In this document: positions 51,836-59,564 of the stretch, one piece after another | How the letters are laid out: every line of letters begins with the position of its first letter | Position numbering within the stretch: position 1 is the first letter of the stretch | Origin: WHSW01 sp963777775 | GTDB taxonomy: Bacteria; Actinomycetota; Thermoleophilia; Solirubrobacterales; 70-9 | Length of the DNA: 64,000 nt | Assembly (NCBI GenBank): GCA_963777775.1 | Contig: CAVZRL010000009.1 | Span: 682,001-746,000 of the forward strand | Direction: 5' to 3' | Program-made: the position numbers and the translations under genes | Notes under the pieces: model-generated | Told to the model about the DNA's origin: nothing | What the model saw: the letters and a program-made list of their open reading frames with translations, nothing else | The model's database searches: none

Positions 51836-53233
51836 TCAACGGTGCTCGTCGGGTGGACGAAGTCCGCGATCGGTGGACGGTGGCTGATCGCCGACGGCGC
51901 CGACGCCCAGTTTGAGCCTGGTCTTGTGGATCTCTTCTGCGGTGTCGGAGCCGGGCTCGAGCCGCCCGGCGACGGCCCTCGTCGCGTGTAGAACGGTGCT
52001 GTGGTCGCGGTTGAAGCCACGTGCGATCTCGACCAGAGAGAGCTGAGTCAGCTCGCGAGACAGGTACATCGCCTGCTGTCGCGCGTGGGCGATCGGCGCC
52101 GCGCGGCGGTGTGAGAGCAGCTCGTTGCGACTCAGTCCGTGAACGGCGCAGGCTGCATCCTGAATCGCTTCCAGCGTCGGGATCTGCCCGGAAGCCGACG
52201 CCGGCCGTCGTTCGGGTCCGAGCGCGCGGTGCACGATCGGAGTCGAGAGTGGCTCGCTGAGCAGGGAGGCGATCGCCAGCACGCGGGTCATTGCGCCCTC
52301 GAGCAACCGTACGTTCCCCGGCGCGCGGATTGCGATCTCGTGTAGCACCGCCGGTTCGGCCGGCGCCCGCCCGTGATCGCCTGCGAGTCGCCAGAGGAGG
52401 GCGATTCGGGTTCGCAGGTCGGGTTGCCCGAGCTCGACTCGAAGCCCCCAGGAAAAGCGGTCTCGGAGCCGCTCGGCAAGCCGAGAGAGGGCCTCCGGTG
52501 AGCGGTCGCTGGAGAGCACGATCTGCTTCTCGGCCGCGAACAGGGTGTTGAATGTGTGGACGAACTCCTCCTCGGTCCGTTCCTTGCCCTCGAGCACCTG
52601 GACGTCGTCGATCAGCAGCGCATCCAGCTCGCGGTAGCGCGCCTTGAACAGTTCCGGCCCGTCGCGGCGCAGGGCACCGACGAACTCGCTCGTGAAGCGC
52701 TCTGCGGTCGTGTAGTGGACGTTCAGCGCCGGGTGGTTGCGCGACATGTACTCGGCGATCGCGCCGAGCAGGTGTGTCTTGCCGAGCCCCGGTGGTCCAT
52801 GCAGGAAGAGCGGGTTATATGCCTCGCCGGGAAGCTCGGCGACCGCCAGTGCCGCGGCGTGGGCGAGCCGGTTGCCGGGACCGATCACGAAGCGGTCGAA
52901 GGTGTGACCCGGATCGAGCGGCACCGGCGCCGAGCCGTGATCGCCGGCGCGCTCGTTTGCCTGGCCGACGAAGGCGACGCTCGTGATCGCGTCACCGTGC
53001 CGCCTTAGCGCGGCCTCGAGCTCGCCTGCGTATCGTCGTTCGACCCACGTGCGTACGCTCGCCGGAGCGCTGAGCAGCAGCGTCCCCCGCTGCACCGCCA
53101 CCACCCGCAACGGCTCAAGCCAGAGGCTGTACGTGGACTCCGGAAGCGAGGCCTTTAGCTCGTCTCGAACGCGCCGCCAGAGCTCGTCGGGGTCGGCCGC
53201 TGGCTGCTCGGAGGGCACTCGGCGACCATACAT
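51836..53233 (-). CDS. dnaA: Chromosomal replication initiator DnaA
   Basis: 465 residues. Domain I at 14-90, a short linker (about 90-105), AAA+ domain with HTFDRFVIGPGNRLAHAAA, Walker A GPPGLGKT (146-153), LLIDDVQVLEGKERT, SSDRSPEAL, and the domain IV DNA-binding region near 352-425. The DnaA-box-contacting signature reads IARGFNRDHSTVLHA, where most DnaA have FGGRDH, so it is one residue shorter. Binds ATP and DnaA boxes to open the origin. First gene of the minus-strand replication operon. Confidence 0.97.
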   Translation of the reverse strand: MYGRRVPSEQPAADPDELWRRVRDELKASLPESTYSLWLEPLRVVAVQRGTLLLSAPASVRTWVERRYAGELEAALRRHGDAITSVAFVGQANERAGDHGSAPVPLDPGHTFDRFVIGPGNRLAHAAALAVAELPGEAYNPLFLHGPPGLGKTHLLGAIAEYMSRNHPALNVHYTTAERFTSEFVGALRRDGPELFKARYRELDALLIDDVQVLEGKERTEEEFVHTFNTLFAAEKQIVLSSDRSPEALSRLAERLRDRFSWGLRVELGQPDLRTRIALLWRLAGDHGRAPAEPAVLHEIAIRAPGNVRLLEGAMTRVLAIASLLSEPLSTPIVHRALGPERRPASASGQIPTLEAIQDAACAVHGLSRNELLSHRRAAPIAHARQQAMYLSRELTQLSLVEIARGFNRDHSTVLHATRAVAGRLEPGSDTAEEIHKTRLKLGVGAVGDQPPSTDRGLRPPDEHR

Positions 53234-53353
53234 ACGCGTTCCTGCGGCTCCTCTGGCGCTCCGCGCATTTCGCGGGAAACGGCGGTTGCCGGATCGACGC
53301 AGGCGATCCCTGGCGTTCGGTCAGGCCCTCCCGTCCGCCCGCGGACCCCTCTC

Positions 53354-53359
53354 TATACT
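53354..53359 (+). promoter_or_regulatory. -10 box of rpmH
   Basis: TATACT, eleven bases before the rpmH ATG, with no Shine-Dalgarno between them, so the mRNA is leaderless or nearly so. The 137-base dnaA-rpmH gap shows no gene. Confidence 0.5.
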
Positions 53360-53370
53360 GGCGCCTCCTC

Positions 53371-53505
53371 ATGAAGCGGACCTGGCAGCCGAAGAAGCGC
53401 AAGCGCGCCCGAACGCACGGCTTTCGGGCGCGGATGCGCACCCGCTCGGGCCGGGATGTGATCCGCCGCCGCCGGCGCAAGGGCCGCAAGCGGCTCAGTC
53501 CCTGA
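53371..53505 (+). CDS. rpmH: 50S ribosomal protein L34
   Basis: 44 residues, MKRTWQPKKRKRARTHGF then RMRTRSGRDVIRRRRRKGRKRL, the full L34 sequence pattern. Structural protein of the large subunit. Opens the plus-strand rpmH-rnpA-yidD-yidC-jag-rsmG series, divergent from dnaA as in most bacteria; rnpA begins three bases after the stop. Confidence 0.97.
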   Translation: MKRTWQPKKRKRARTHGFRARMRTRSGRDVIRRRRRKGRKRLSP

Positions 53506-53508
53506 CGA

Positions 53509-53883
53509 ATGGCCAACCGCCGGAAGCGCGGCCGGCTCACGCGCAGCGGGGACTTCGACCGCGTCTACCGTGATGGACGCTCGCGCGCGAACCGGTTCTT
53601 CGTCCTTTACGCGTTCCCGCGCGCCCAGGCCGACGGCGAGGCCGACGGCGTCCGGCTCGGGATCTCGGTCGGTCGCAAGGTCGGCGGGGCCGTGCAGCGA
53701 AACGCTGTCAAGCGGGCGCTGCGGGAAGCGTTCTGGGCGCTCGACGAGCAGCTTGCTGCAGAACATGACGTCGTCGTCGTCGCTCGCCCAGACTCTGCAG
53801 GTCTGGTCGAGCGTGAGGGAGTGCCGGGGGTCAGCGCCTCGCTGGCGGAATTGCTCGGTGAGCAGGGCAGCGAGGCGGCGTAA
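53509..53883 (+). CDS. rnpA: Ribonuclease P protein component
   Basis: 124 residues. Begins with the L34-linked basic stretch NRRKRGRLTRSGDF and has the RNA-binding signature GRKVGGAVQRNAVKRALREAF (RNR). Assists the RNase P RNA in 5' processing of tRNA precursors. Follows rpmH with a three-base gap, so expression is coupled to the ribosome gene. The C-terminus (LAELLGEQGSEAA) is an ordinary extension. Confidence 0.96.
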   Translation: MANRRKRGRLTRSGDFDRVYRDGRSRANRFFVLYAFPRAQADGEADGVRLGISVGRKVGGAVQRNAVKRALREAFWALDEQLAAEHDVVVVARPDSAGLVEREGVPGVSASLAELLGEQGSEAA

Positions 53884-53894
53884 CACGTGAAACG
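53879..53894. other. Weak parS-like palindrome around CACGTG
   Basis: CACGTGAAACG matches the right half of the ParB site TGTTTCACGTGAAACA nearly fully, but the left half (CGTAA) is poor. It covers the rnpA stop and the yidD start, 2-3 kb from parAB. Not convincing on its own. Confidence 0.2.
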
Positions 53895-54189
53895 CCCACC
53901 CACCGGCGCCTCGACGTTGCCCGCGCTCTTGCGCGAGCTCGCCCTGCTGCCGGTGCAGCTCTACCGGCGCCTGATCTCGCCCGTGCTGCCGAGCCGCTGC
54001 AAGTACTACCCCTCGTGCTCGACCTATGCGGTCGAGGCGGTGCGTGAGCTCGGGGTCGTGCGGGGAACGATCGTCGCCGCCTGGCGGCTGGCCCGCTGTA
54101 ACCCCTGGACCAATGGCGGTGTCGACGAGCTCCGCGACCGGCGCCTGTTTCGCGACAGCGACCACGATCGCAGCGGAGCCGCGGCTTGA
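53887..54189 (+). CDS. yidD: Membrane protein insertion efficiency factor YidD
   Basis: 100 residues from GTG. ALLPVQLYRRLISPVLPSRCKYYPSCSTYAVEAV holds the three conserved Cys of the family, followed by RLARCNPWTNGGVDEL. Small amphipathic protein near the YidC/SecYEG insertion site at the inner membrane. Its TGA overlaps the yidC TTG (TTGA). Confidence 0.95.
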   Translation: MKRPPTGASTLPALLRELALLPVQLYRRLISPVLPSRCKYYPSCSTYAVEAVRELGVVRGTIVAAWRLARCNPWTNGGVDELRDRRLFRDSDHDRSGAAA

Positions 54190-54929
54190 TCACGCTCGCC
54201 AACATCCTGCAGCCGCTGATCGACGTCGCGGACTCGGTGATCACGTTCCTGCACGACGACGTCGGCCTCAGCTGGGGCCTGGCGATCGTCGGCCTCACCT
54301 TCATCACCAGGCTGGTGATCCTGCCGCTCTCGATCAAGCAGATCTCCTCGATGCGACGCCTGCAGCAGCACGCCCCCGAGCTCAAGGCGCTGCAGGAGAA
54401 GTACAAGGGCGACAAGGAGCGCCTCCAGCGGGAGATGATGGCCTTCTACAAGGAGAACCAGATCAACCCGCTGGCCTCCTGCTGGCCGCTGGTGCTCCAG
54501 TTGCCGGTCTTCTTCGCCCTCTATCAGCTCCTCAACAGCGACACGTTCACCGAGCAGGTGCTCGCCGCCCCGCCGACGGGCTTCCTGTTCATCGACAACC
54601 TGACCGAGAAGGCGACCGGGGTCGAGCTGGCGGTCATGATGGTCCTCTTCATCGTCACCCAGCTCGCCGCCGGCCTGGTCATGTCCTCGCGAGTCGAGAA
54701 CCGCAACCAGAAGATCCTCATGTTCGCGCTCCCGGTCGTCTTCGCTCCCTTCATCGCCACGCAGCCGGCGGGCCTCGGGGTGTACTGGATCGCGACCAAC
54801 GTCTGGACGCTCGGCCAGCAGCTCGTCGTCTACACCTTCTTCCCGCCGCCGAAGCCCCCGACCCCGGCCGAGGTCGCCGCGGCGAAGCCGCCCCCGCCCC
54901 CGCCGAGAAAGAAGAAGCGCCGCAAATGA
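54186..54929 (+). CDS. yidC: Membrane protein insertase YidC
   Basis: 247 residues from TTG. Five membrane segments of the Oxa1 type: LSWGLAIVGLTFITRLVILPL with the conserved Arg, KQISSMRRLQQHAPELKALQEKYKGDKERLQREMM (cytoplasmic loop), NPLASCWPLVLQLPVFFALYQLL, then two more. The short basic tail ends RKKKRRK. There is no large periplasmic domain, as usual for Gram-positives. Inserts membrane proteins, alone or with Sec. Confidence 0.96.
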   Translation: MITLANILQPLIDVADSVITFLHDDVGLSWGLAIVGLTFITRLVILPLSIKQISSMRRLQQHAPELKALQEKYKGDKERLQREMMAFYKENQINPLASCWPLVLQLPVFFALYQLLNSDTFTEQVLAAPPTGFLFIDNLTEKATGVELAVMMVLFIVTQLAAGLVMSSRVENRNQKILMFALPVVFAPFIATQPAGLGVYWIATNVWTLGQQLVVYTFFPPPKPPTPAEVAAAKPPPPPPRKKKRRK

Positions 54930-55396
54930 CTGAGCTGCCGGCCGAGCCCGCCGCACGCCTGGAGATGCTGATGTCGAGGATCGTCGACGCCCTCGACCTC
55001 GACGCGGAGGTAATCGTCGAGGAGGGCGAGGAGGAGATCGCGGCCCGGGTCGACGGCGAGGACCTGGGCCTGCTGATCGGTCGCCGCGGGCAGACGATCG
55101 ACGCCGTGCAGCTGCTCGGCTACCGGGTCGCATTTCGTGGCCGCGGCGACCGCAAGCGCGTCTCGGTCGACGCCGCCGGATACCGCGAGCGTCGGCGCGA
55201 GACCCTCGAGCACCAGGCCGAGCGCGCCGCCCAGCGGGCGCTGGAGGCGGGCAAGGAGATCGAGCTCGAGCCGATGAGCCCGTTCGAGCGCAAGATCGTC
55301 CACGACCGGCTCAAGGACCGTTCCGGGGTCGAGACCTTCAGCGAGGGCGAGGAGCCCGAGCGCTGCGTGATCGTCGCCCCTTTGGTCGGGGATTGA
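54926..55396 (+). CDS. jag: KH-R3H RNA-binding protein (Jag/KhpB-like)
   Basis: 156 residues from ATG 54926, overlapping the yidC TGA (ATGA). A type II KH domain with GLLIGRRGQTIDAVQLL (GxxG loop) and an R3H domain with MSPFERKIVHDRLKDRSGVETFSEG. The Jag-N domain of the Firmicutes protein is missing, which is normal for actinobacterial copies. Probably pairs with KhpA in RNA binding; the gene context is the canonical yidC-jag-rsmG one. Confidence 0.93.
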   Translation: MTELPAEPAARLEMLMSRIVDALDLDAEVIVEEGEEEIAARVDGEDLGLLIGRRGQTIDAVQLLGYRVAFRGRGDRKRVSVDAAGYRERRRETLEHQAERAAQRALEAGKEIELEPMSPFERKIVHDRLKDRSGVETFSEGEEPERCVIVAPLVGD

Positions 55397-56109
55397 CGGA
55401 GCCCGACCTTCGCGACCGGCTCCGGCCGGTGCTCAGCCTGCTCGCCGCTGATCCGGGCTCAGTGAGCTCCGTCCGCGACCCCGACCGGGCCTGGCGTGTC
55501 CACGTCGAGGACTCGCTCAGCGGCTTGGGCCTGGTCGGCGCACCGGCCCGGCTCGCCGATCTCGGCGCCGGTGCCGGGTTTCCGGGGCTCGCTCTCGCAG
55601 CTGCCCTGCCGGGCACCCGCGTCGACCTGATCGAGTCGGTCGGTCGCAAGTGCGAGTTCATCGAGCGCGCGATCGCGGCCGCAGGGCTCGGGAACGCTCG
55701 AGCCCTCTGCACCCGGGCCGAGACTTGGGCGCAGGAGCCGCCTCCCGCGGGCGGGCGTGAGGCCTACGATGTGGTCACCGCTCGGGCGGTCGGCCGGCTC
55801 GCGACGCTGGCGGAGCTCGCGGTGCCCCTGTTGCGCCCAAGCGGGACGCTGGTCGCCTGGAAGGGGCGGCGCGATCCGGACGAGGAGGCGGAGCTCGACC
55901 GAGCCGCCGGCTCGCTCGCGATCGCCGCCGAGCGGGTGGTTCGCGTCCCTCCCTCCCCGGGCGCGGCTAACAGGCATCTACACCTGCTGCGCAAGGTCGG
56001 GCCGACGCCGCCCGGGGTTCCGCGGCGCGCCGGGATGGCGAAGAAGCGCCCGTTCGGATCCACCCGGCGCCGGCCGAACCAACCCGATCGACGCCGATCG
56101 CCGGGCTAA
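55393..56109 (+). CDS. rsmG: 16S rRNA (guanine-527-N7) methyltransferase
   Basis: 238 residues from TTG, overlapping the jag TGA (TTGA). The SAM site is seen in LADLGAGAGFPGLALAAALP and VDLIESVGRKCEFIERA, then YDVVTARAVGRLATLAELA. Modifies G527 of 16S rRNA; loss in other bacteria gives low-level streptomycin resistance. The C-terminal 35 residues are basic and Pro-rich and look like a lineage extension. Confidence 0.95.
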   Translation: MTEPDLRDRLRPVLSLLAADPGSVSSVRDPDRAWRVHVEDSLSGLGLVGAPARLADLGAGAGFPGLALAAALPGTRVDLIESVGRKCEFIERAIAAAGLGNARALCTRAETWAQEPPPAGGREAYDVVTARAVGRLATLAELAVPLLRPSGTLVAWKGRRDPDEEAELDRAAGSLAIAAERVVRVPPSPGAANRHLHLLRKVGPTPPGVPRRAGMAKKRPFGSTRRRPNQPDRRRSPG

Positions 56110-56112
56110 GGT
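56107..56112 (+). promoter_or_regulatory. Predicted -10 box of leaderless parA
   Basis: TAAGGT, overlapping the rsmG stop and ending nine bases before the parA ATG; identical to the box before pheA. Confidence 0.4.
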
Positions 56113-56121
56113 CGAGACCGA

Positions 56122-56901
56122 ATGGGAGCCGTGTACGCGATCGCGAACCAGAAGGGGGGCGTCGGCAAGACGACGACCGCCGTCAACCTCGCCGCCTGCA
56201 TCGCCGCGAGCGGTCGTCAGGTGCTGTTGGTCGACCTAGATCCCCAATGCAACGCGACCGTCGCGCTCGGCATCGACCGCGACGCGAATCCATCCTCATA
56301 TGAGTGCCTGTGCGGCGAGACGTCCGTTGCCGTCGCTGCCCGCCCGGCCGGACCGGACAACCTCTGGATCGTGCCGGCGAGTCGCGACCTCGCCGGGGCC
56401 GCGGTCGAGCTGCCCAGAGTCGAGGGATTCGAGCGTCGCCTGCGCGACCGGCTCGGGCCGGTGCGCGAGCGGTTTGCGCTCACGCTGCTCGACTGCCCAC
56501 CCTCGCTCGGGCCGGTGACGGTGAACGGCCTCGCTGCCGCGGACCGGGTCATCGTCCCCGTCCAGGCCGAGTACCTGGCGCTCGAGGGCCTGGTCCAATT
56601 CCTCGAAACGCTCGACCTCGTGCGCCGACAGCTCAATCCGGCGCTGATTCTGACCGGCGTGCTGATCACCATGCACGACGAACGGACGCGGCTCGCCCGC
56701 GACGTCGAGGCCGAGCTCCGCCAGCACTTACCCGAACATGTGTTCGCCACAGTGATACCGCGCAGCATCAGGGTCGCCGAAGCGCCGAGCTACGGTCTGG
56801 CGGTGATCGACCACGCGCCGAGCTCGCGCGGCGCGGCCGCCTACCGGGCGCTGGCAGGCGAGCTCGCCGCGGCCGAGGACCGTGGGGCGATCGCCGCATG
56901 A
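56122..56901 (+). CDS. parA: Chromosome partitioning ATPase ParA/Soj
   Basis: 259 residues. Deviant Walker A KGGVGKTTTAVNLA near the N-terminus, VLLVDLDPQCNATVALG (Walker A' and B), LLDCPPSLGPVTVNGLAAADRVIVPVQAEY and LEGLVQFLETL. ATP-dependent dimer on the nucleoid that moves ParB-parS complexes of the origin. The stop overlaps the parB ATG (ATGA). Confidence 0.96.
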   Translation: MGAVYAIANQKGGVGKTTTAVNLAACIAASGRQVLLVDLDPQCNATVALGIDRDANPSSYECLCGETSVAVAARPAGPDNLWIVPASRDLAGAAVELPRVEGFERRLRDRLGPVRERFALTLLDCPPSLGPVTVNGLAAADRVIVPVQAEYLALEGLVQFLETLDLVRRQLNPALILTGVLITMHDERTRLARDVEAELRQHLPEHVFATVIPRSIRVAEAPSYGLAVIDHAPSSRGAAAYRALAGELAAAEDRGAIAA

Positions 56902-57746
56902 GCAACCGGCGCGGCATCGGGCGGGGCCTGGCGGCGATCCTGCCTGATAGCGGTCCCGGCGACCCCGCCTTCCGCGATGTCCCGATCGAGCTGATCAGCC
57001 CGAATCCCGACCAGCCGCGCCGGCGCTTCGACCCCGACACGATCTCGAGCCTCGCCGAGTCGATCTCCGAGGCGGGGCTGATCCAGCCATTGCTGGTCAG
57101 ACCGCTGCCCGACGGGCGCTACGAGCTGATCGCCGGCGAGCGCCGCTTGCGCGCCGCGCGCGAGGTGGGGATGGAGACGGTGCCGGCAGTGTTGCGCAGC
57201 GACGACGACACCCGCCGAATCCAGACCGCGTTGATCGAGAACGTCGCGCGCGAGGATCTCAACCCCGTCGACGAGGCGAGGGCCTGCGCGACGCTGGTTG
57301 AGGACCTTGGGCTGTCGAAGGAGGGTTTGGGGCGCCGGCTCGGCCGCACGCGGCCGGCGGTCTCGAACCTGATCCGGCTGCTCGACCTACCCGACGAGGT
57401 GCTCGACCTGCTCGCGGAGCGCGAGCTGTCGGAGGGTCACGGGCGGGCGATCCTGCAGGCAGAAGGCAACGACGCGCGCAGGCTGCTGGCGCGCGCCGCC
57501 GTCGCCGGCGGCTGGTCGGTGCGCGAGACCGAGAATCGCGCCAGGGCGGGTCGCGGCGCGCAAGCGGCCAAGGTGATTCCGCACCCCGACCAGGAGGCCG
57601 CGCTGCTGCGTGCCGAGGAGGCGTTGGAGGAGGCGTTCGGACACGGGGTCACGGTGCGCTCGGCGCGCAAGGGCATCCGGGCTGAGCTCAGCTTCGAGAC
57701 GATCGATGAGCTGCTCGAGTTCGCGCGCCAGGTGAGTCGCGGCTGA
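56898..57746 (+). CDS. parB: Chromosome partitioning protein ParB
   Basis: 282 residues from ATG 56898. NRRGIGRGLAAIL is the ParA-stimulating N-terminus, ELISPNPDQPRRRFD the start of the CTP-binding domain, AGERRLRAAREVG the conserved box II, and LIENVAREDLNPVDEARA a third conserved block. The helix-turn-helix follows in GRTRPAVSNLIRLLDLP, then a C-terminal dimerisation region. A CTPase clamp that loads at parS and spreads. Convergent with pdxH, 16 bases apart. Confidence 0.96.
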   Translation: MSNRRGIGRGLAAILPDSGPGDPAFRDVPIELISPNPDQPRRRFDPDTISSLAESISEAGLIQPLLVRPLPDGRYELIAGERRLRAAREVGMETVPAVLRSDDDTRRIQTALIENVAREDLNPVDEARACATLVEDLGLSKEGLGRRLGRTRPAVSNLIRLLDLPDEVLDLLAERELSEGHGRAILQAEGNDARRLLARAAVAGGWSVRETENRARAGRGAQAAKVIPHPDQEAALLRAEEALEEAFGHGVTVRSARKGIRAELSFETIDELLEFARQVSRG

Positions 57747-57762
57747 GCCGCCGACCCGGACC

Positions 57763-58380
57763 TCAGGGCGCCAGACGCTCGACCGTCCAGGTCTCGCCCG
57801 CGCGGGTGTACCGAAATCGGTCGTGCAGACGCCCGACCTGCCCCTGCCAGAACTCCACCGTCCGCGGGCGCAGCAGGTAGCCGCCCCAGTGCTCGGGGCG
57901 CGGCACCTCGGTCCCTGCGAAGCGCTCCTCGGCCTCGCGGACGAGCCGGTCGAGCCGCTCGCGTGACTCGAGCGGCTCGGACTGCGGCGACGCCCAGGTC
58001 CCGACTTGCGAGTCGCGCGGGCGGGTCGCGAAATACGCGTCGGATTCAGCTTCGCCGAGTCGCCCAACCGTGCCCCTGAAGCGCACCTGCCGGTCGAGCT
58101 CGCGCCAGTAGACGACCACCGCTGCGCGCCCGTCGGTACCCAACTGCGCCGCCTTCGCCGAGCCGTAGTTGGTGAAGAAGCGCAGGCCGTGCTCGTCGGC
58201 GCCCTTGAGCAGCACCATGCGGGCATCCGGAGCCCCATCGGCATCGACGGTGGCCAGGGTGACCGCCTCGGGCAGCGGGGCCTGCTCGTCGGCGAGCGCG
58301 GACCAGGCCGCGAACTGCGCGATCGGGTCGGGATCGAGGTCCTCGCGTCGCAGGGGCGCGATGTCCGGTCGTCGTGGCAA
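57763..58380 (-). CDS. pdxH: Pyridoxamine 5'-phosphate oxidase
   Basis: 205 residues. DPIAQFAAWSALADEQ, ARMVLLKGADEHGLRFFTNYGSAKA, RQVRFRGTVGRL and PRDSQVGTWAS, then EHWGGYLLRP and LHDRFRY, are all PdxH signatures for FMN and substrate binding. Oxidises PNP/PMP to pyridoxal phosphate. Its ATG lies 25 bases from the tRNA-Ile gene on the other strand. Confidence 0.95.
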   Translation of the reverse strand: MPRRPDIAPLRREDLDPDPIAQFAAWSALADEQAPLPEAVTLATVDADGAPDARMVLLKGADEHGLRFFTNYGSAKAAQLGTDGRAAVVVYWRELDRQVRFRGTVGRLGEAESDAYFATRPRDSQVGTWASPQSEPLESRERLDRLVREAEERFAGTEVPRPEHWGGYLLRPRTVEFWQGQVGRLHDRFRYTRAGETWTVERLAP

Positions 58381-58388
58381 GGCTCTTC

Positions 58389-58394
58389 TAGAAT
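58389..58394 (+). promoter_or_regulatory. -10 box of the tRNA-Ile gene
   Basis: TAGAAT, eleven bases before the mature tRNA 5' end; five of six match TATAAT. Confidence 0.45.
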
Positions 58395-58405
58395 GCCCGC
58401 TTCGC

Positions 58406-58479
58406 GGGCGATTAGCTCAGTTGGTTAGAGCGCGTCTCTGATAAGGACGAGGTCCGTGGTTCGAGTCCACGATCGCCCA
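58406..58479 (+). tRNA. tRNA-Ile, anticodon GAT
   Basis: 74 bases. Acceptor GGGCGAT/ATCGCCC, D arm TAGCTCAGTTGGTTAGAGC, anticodon GAT at 58440-58442 in a CTGATAA loop, T arm CGTGG-TTCGAGT-CCACG, discriminator A. CCA is not encoded. It stands alone, not inside an rRNA operon. The leader GCCCGC (58395-58400) can pair with GCGGGC (58404-58409), covering the RNase P cut site. Confidence 0.97.
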
Positions 58480-58531
58480 TCCACGCCAGACCGCCTGATC
58501 TGGAGCAGGCCACGAGGGTCTCCCCCGGCGC

Positions 58532-58960
58532 TCAGCGCGCCCGAGCTGCTGCGGAGCGAAGCCCGTCGAGGGTCGAGCGGAGCCAGCTTGAGAAGTAGCG
58601 GCGGCCGGCGACCGCGTCGAACACCCGGTGCACGAGGCCCTCGGGGTCCATTCCGATCTCGCCGTCGACGAAGGTGCCGTCCTGCGCCTCGGTGATCTCA
58701 AAGCGGACGAAGGTCCCGGTGTTGAGGCAACGGATGCGCAGATTCCGCAGCTCGTCGCGCCCCTCGATCAGCAGTTTCAACTGCTCCTTGCCGAACGGTC
58801 CCTGGGTTACCTGGCGATAGGTGCAGCCCTCCTCGAGCCCCTCACACTCGACCTCGACTACGCGCGGCCACCACTCGGGATGGCGCTCGACGTCGGAGAT
58901 CAACTCCCAGACGACCTCGGCCGGCGCCTCGATGAAGCCCTGCTGGCGGCAGTGGGACAC
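58532..58960 (-). CDS. SRPBCC (START-like) family protein
   Basis: 142 residues from GTG 58960. IEAPAEVVWELISDVERHPEWWPRVVEVE is the opening of polyketide cyclase/START-like domains; then RFEITEAQDGTFVDGEIGMDP and a long C-terminal helix WLRSTLDGLRSAAA close the hydrophobic cavity. Binds a small hydrophobic ligand; identity unknown. Single gene, divergent from the DUF151 gene. Confidence 0.85.
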   Translation of the reverse strand: MSHCRQQGFIEAPAEVVWELISDVERHPEWWPRVVEVECEGLEEGCTYRQVTQGPFGKEQLKLLIEGRDELRNLRIRCLNTGTFVRFEITEAQDGTFVDGEIGMDPEGLVHRVFDAVAGRRYFSSWLRSTLDGLRSAAARAR

Positions 58961-58998
58961 GGCGCGATTCTCGCACCGGGGGCCGCGAGGGGCGCACC

Positions 58999-59004
58999 TA
59001 TAAT
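58999..59004 (+). promoter_or_regulatory. Consensus -10 box of the DUF151 gene
   Basis: TATAAT, the only exact consensus -10 box found among the promoters examined in this window. The start would lie near 59011, giving a leader of about 34 bases with a GGGAG eight bases before the ATG. Confidence 0.5.
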
Positions 59005-59044
59005 GGCCGAGCGCGCAATCTGGCCCAGGTGCCGGGAGTCACCC

Positions 59045-59536
59045 ATGCAGCAAATGCAGATCTACGGTGTCAGCTTCGACATGGTCGGCAAGCAGCCGAT
59101 CGTGCTGCTGAAGACGGTCGACGGCAACCGCTTCCTGCCGATCTGGATCGGCCATCCCGAGGCTGCCGCGATCCTGATGAAGCTGCAGGGGGCCCAGACG
59201 CCGCGCCCGATGACCCACGACCTGCTCAACGAGCTGCTCGAGCAGCTCGAGGCCAAGTGCGAGCGGGTTTCGGTCACCGAGCTGCGCGACAACACCTTCT
59301 ACGCCTCGATCACGATCTCGGTCAACGGGTCTGAGATTGAGATCGACTCCCGCCCGTCGGATGCGATCGCGCTTGCGGTCCGCTGCCAGGCGCCGATCTT
59401 CGCCGCCGAGGAGGTGATCGAGGAATCCTCGATCGAGTTCGAGCACGAGGTCGAGGACCAGGAGGAGGTGGTCGAGAAGTTCAAGGACTTCCTCGACGAG
59501 GTCTCGCCGGAGGACTTCGCCGCCGGCGAGGACTGA
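59045..59536 (+). CDS. Bifunctional nuclease domain protein (DUF151)
   Basis: 163 residues from ATG 59045. FLPIWIGHPEAAAILMKLQG and PRPMTHDLLNELLEQL, then FYASITISVNGSEIEIDSRPSDAIALAVR, are the conserved blocks of the DUF151/BFN family. Related proteins show RNase and DNase activity in plants and are of unclear role in bacteria. The tail is strongly acidic (EFEHEVEDQEEVVEKF). It stands alone downstream of a consensus promoter and is probably well expressed. Confidence 0.92.
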   Translation: MQQMQIYGVSFDMVGKQPIVLLKTVDGNRFLPIWIGHPEAAAILMKLQGAQTPRPMTHDLLNELLEQLEAKCERVSVTELRDNTFYASITISVNGSEIEIDSRPSDAIALAVRCQAPIFAAEEVIEESSIEFEHEVEDQEEVVEKFKDFLDEVSPEDFAAGED

Positions 59537-59564
59537 GCTTCCGGGGCGACTGGATACCCGCACG

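Noticed and set aside
53879..53894. A functional parS site
   Set aside because: Only half of the palindrome matches; kept as a weak feature, not as a claim.
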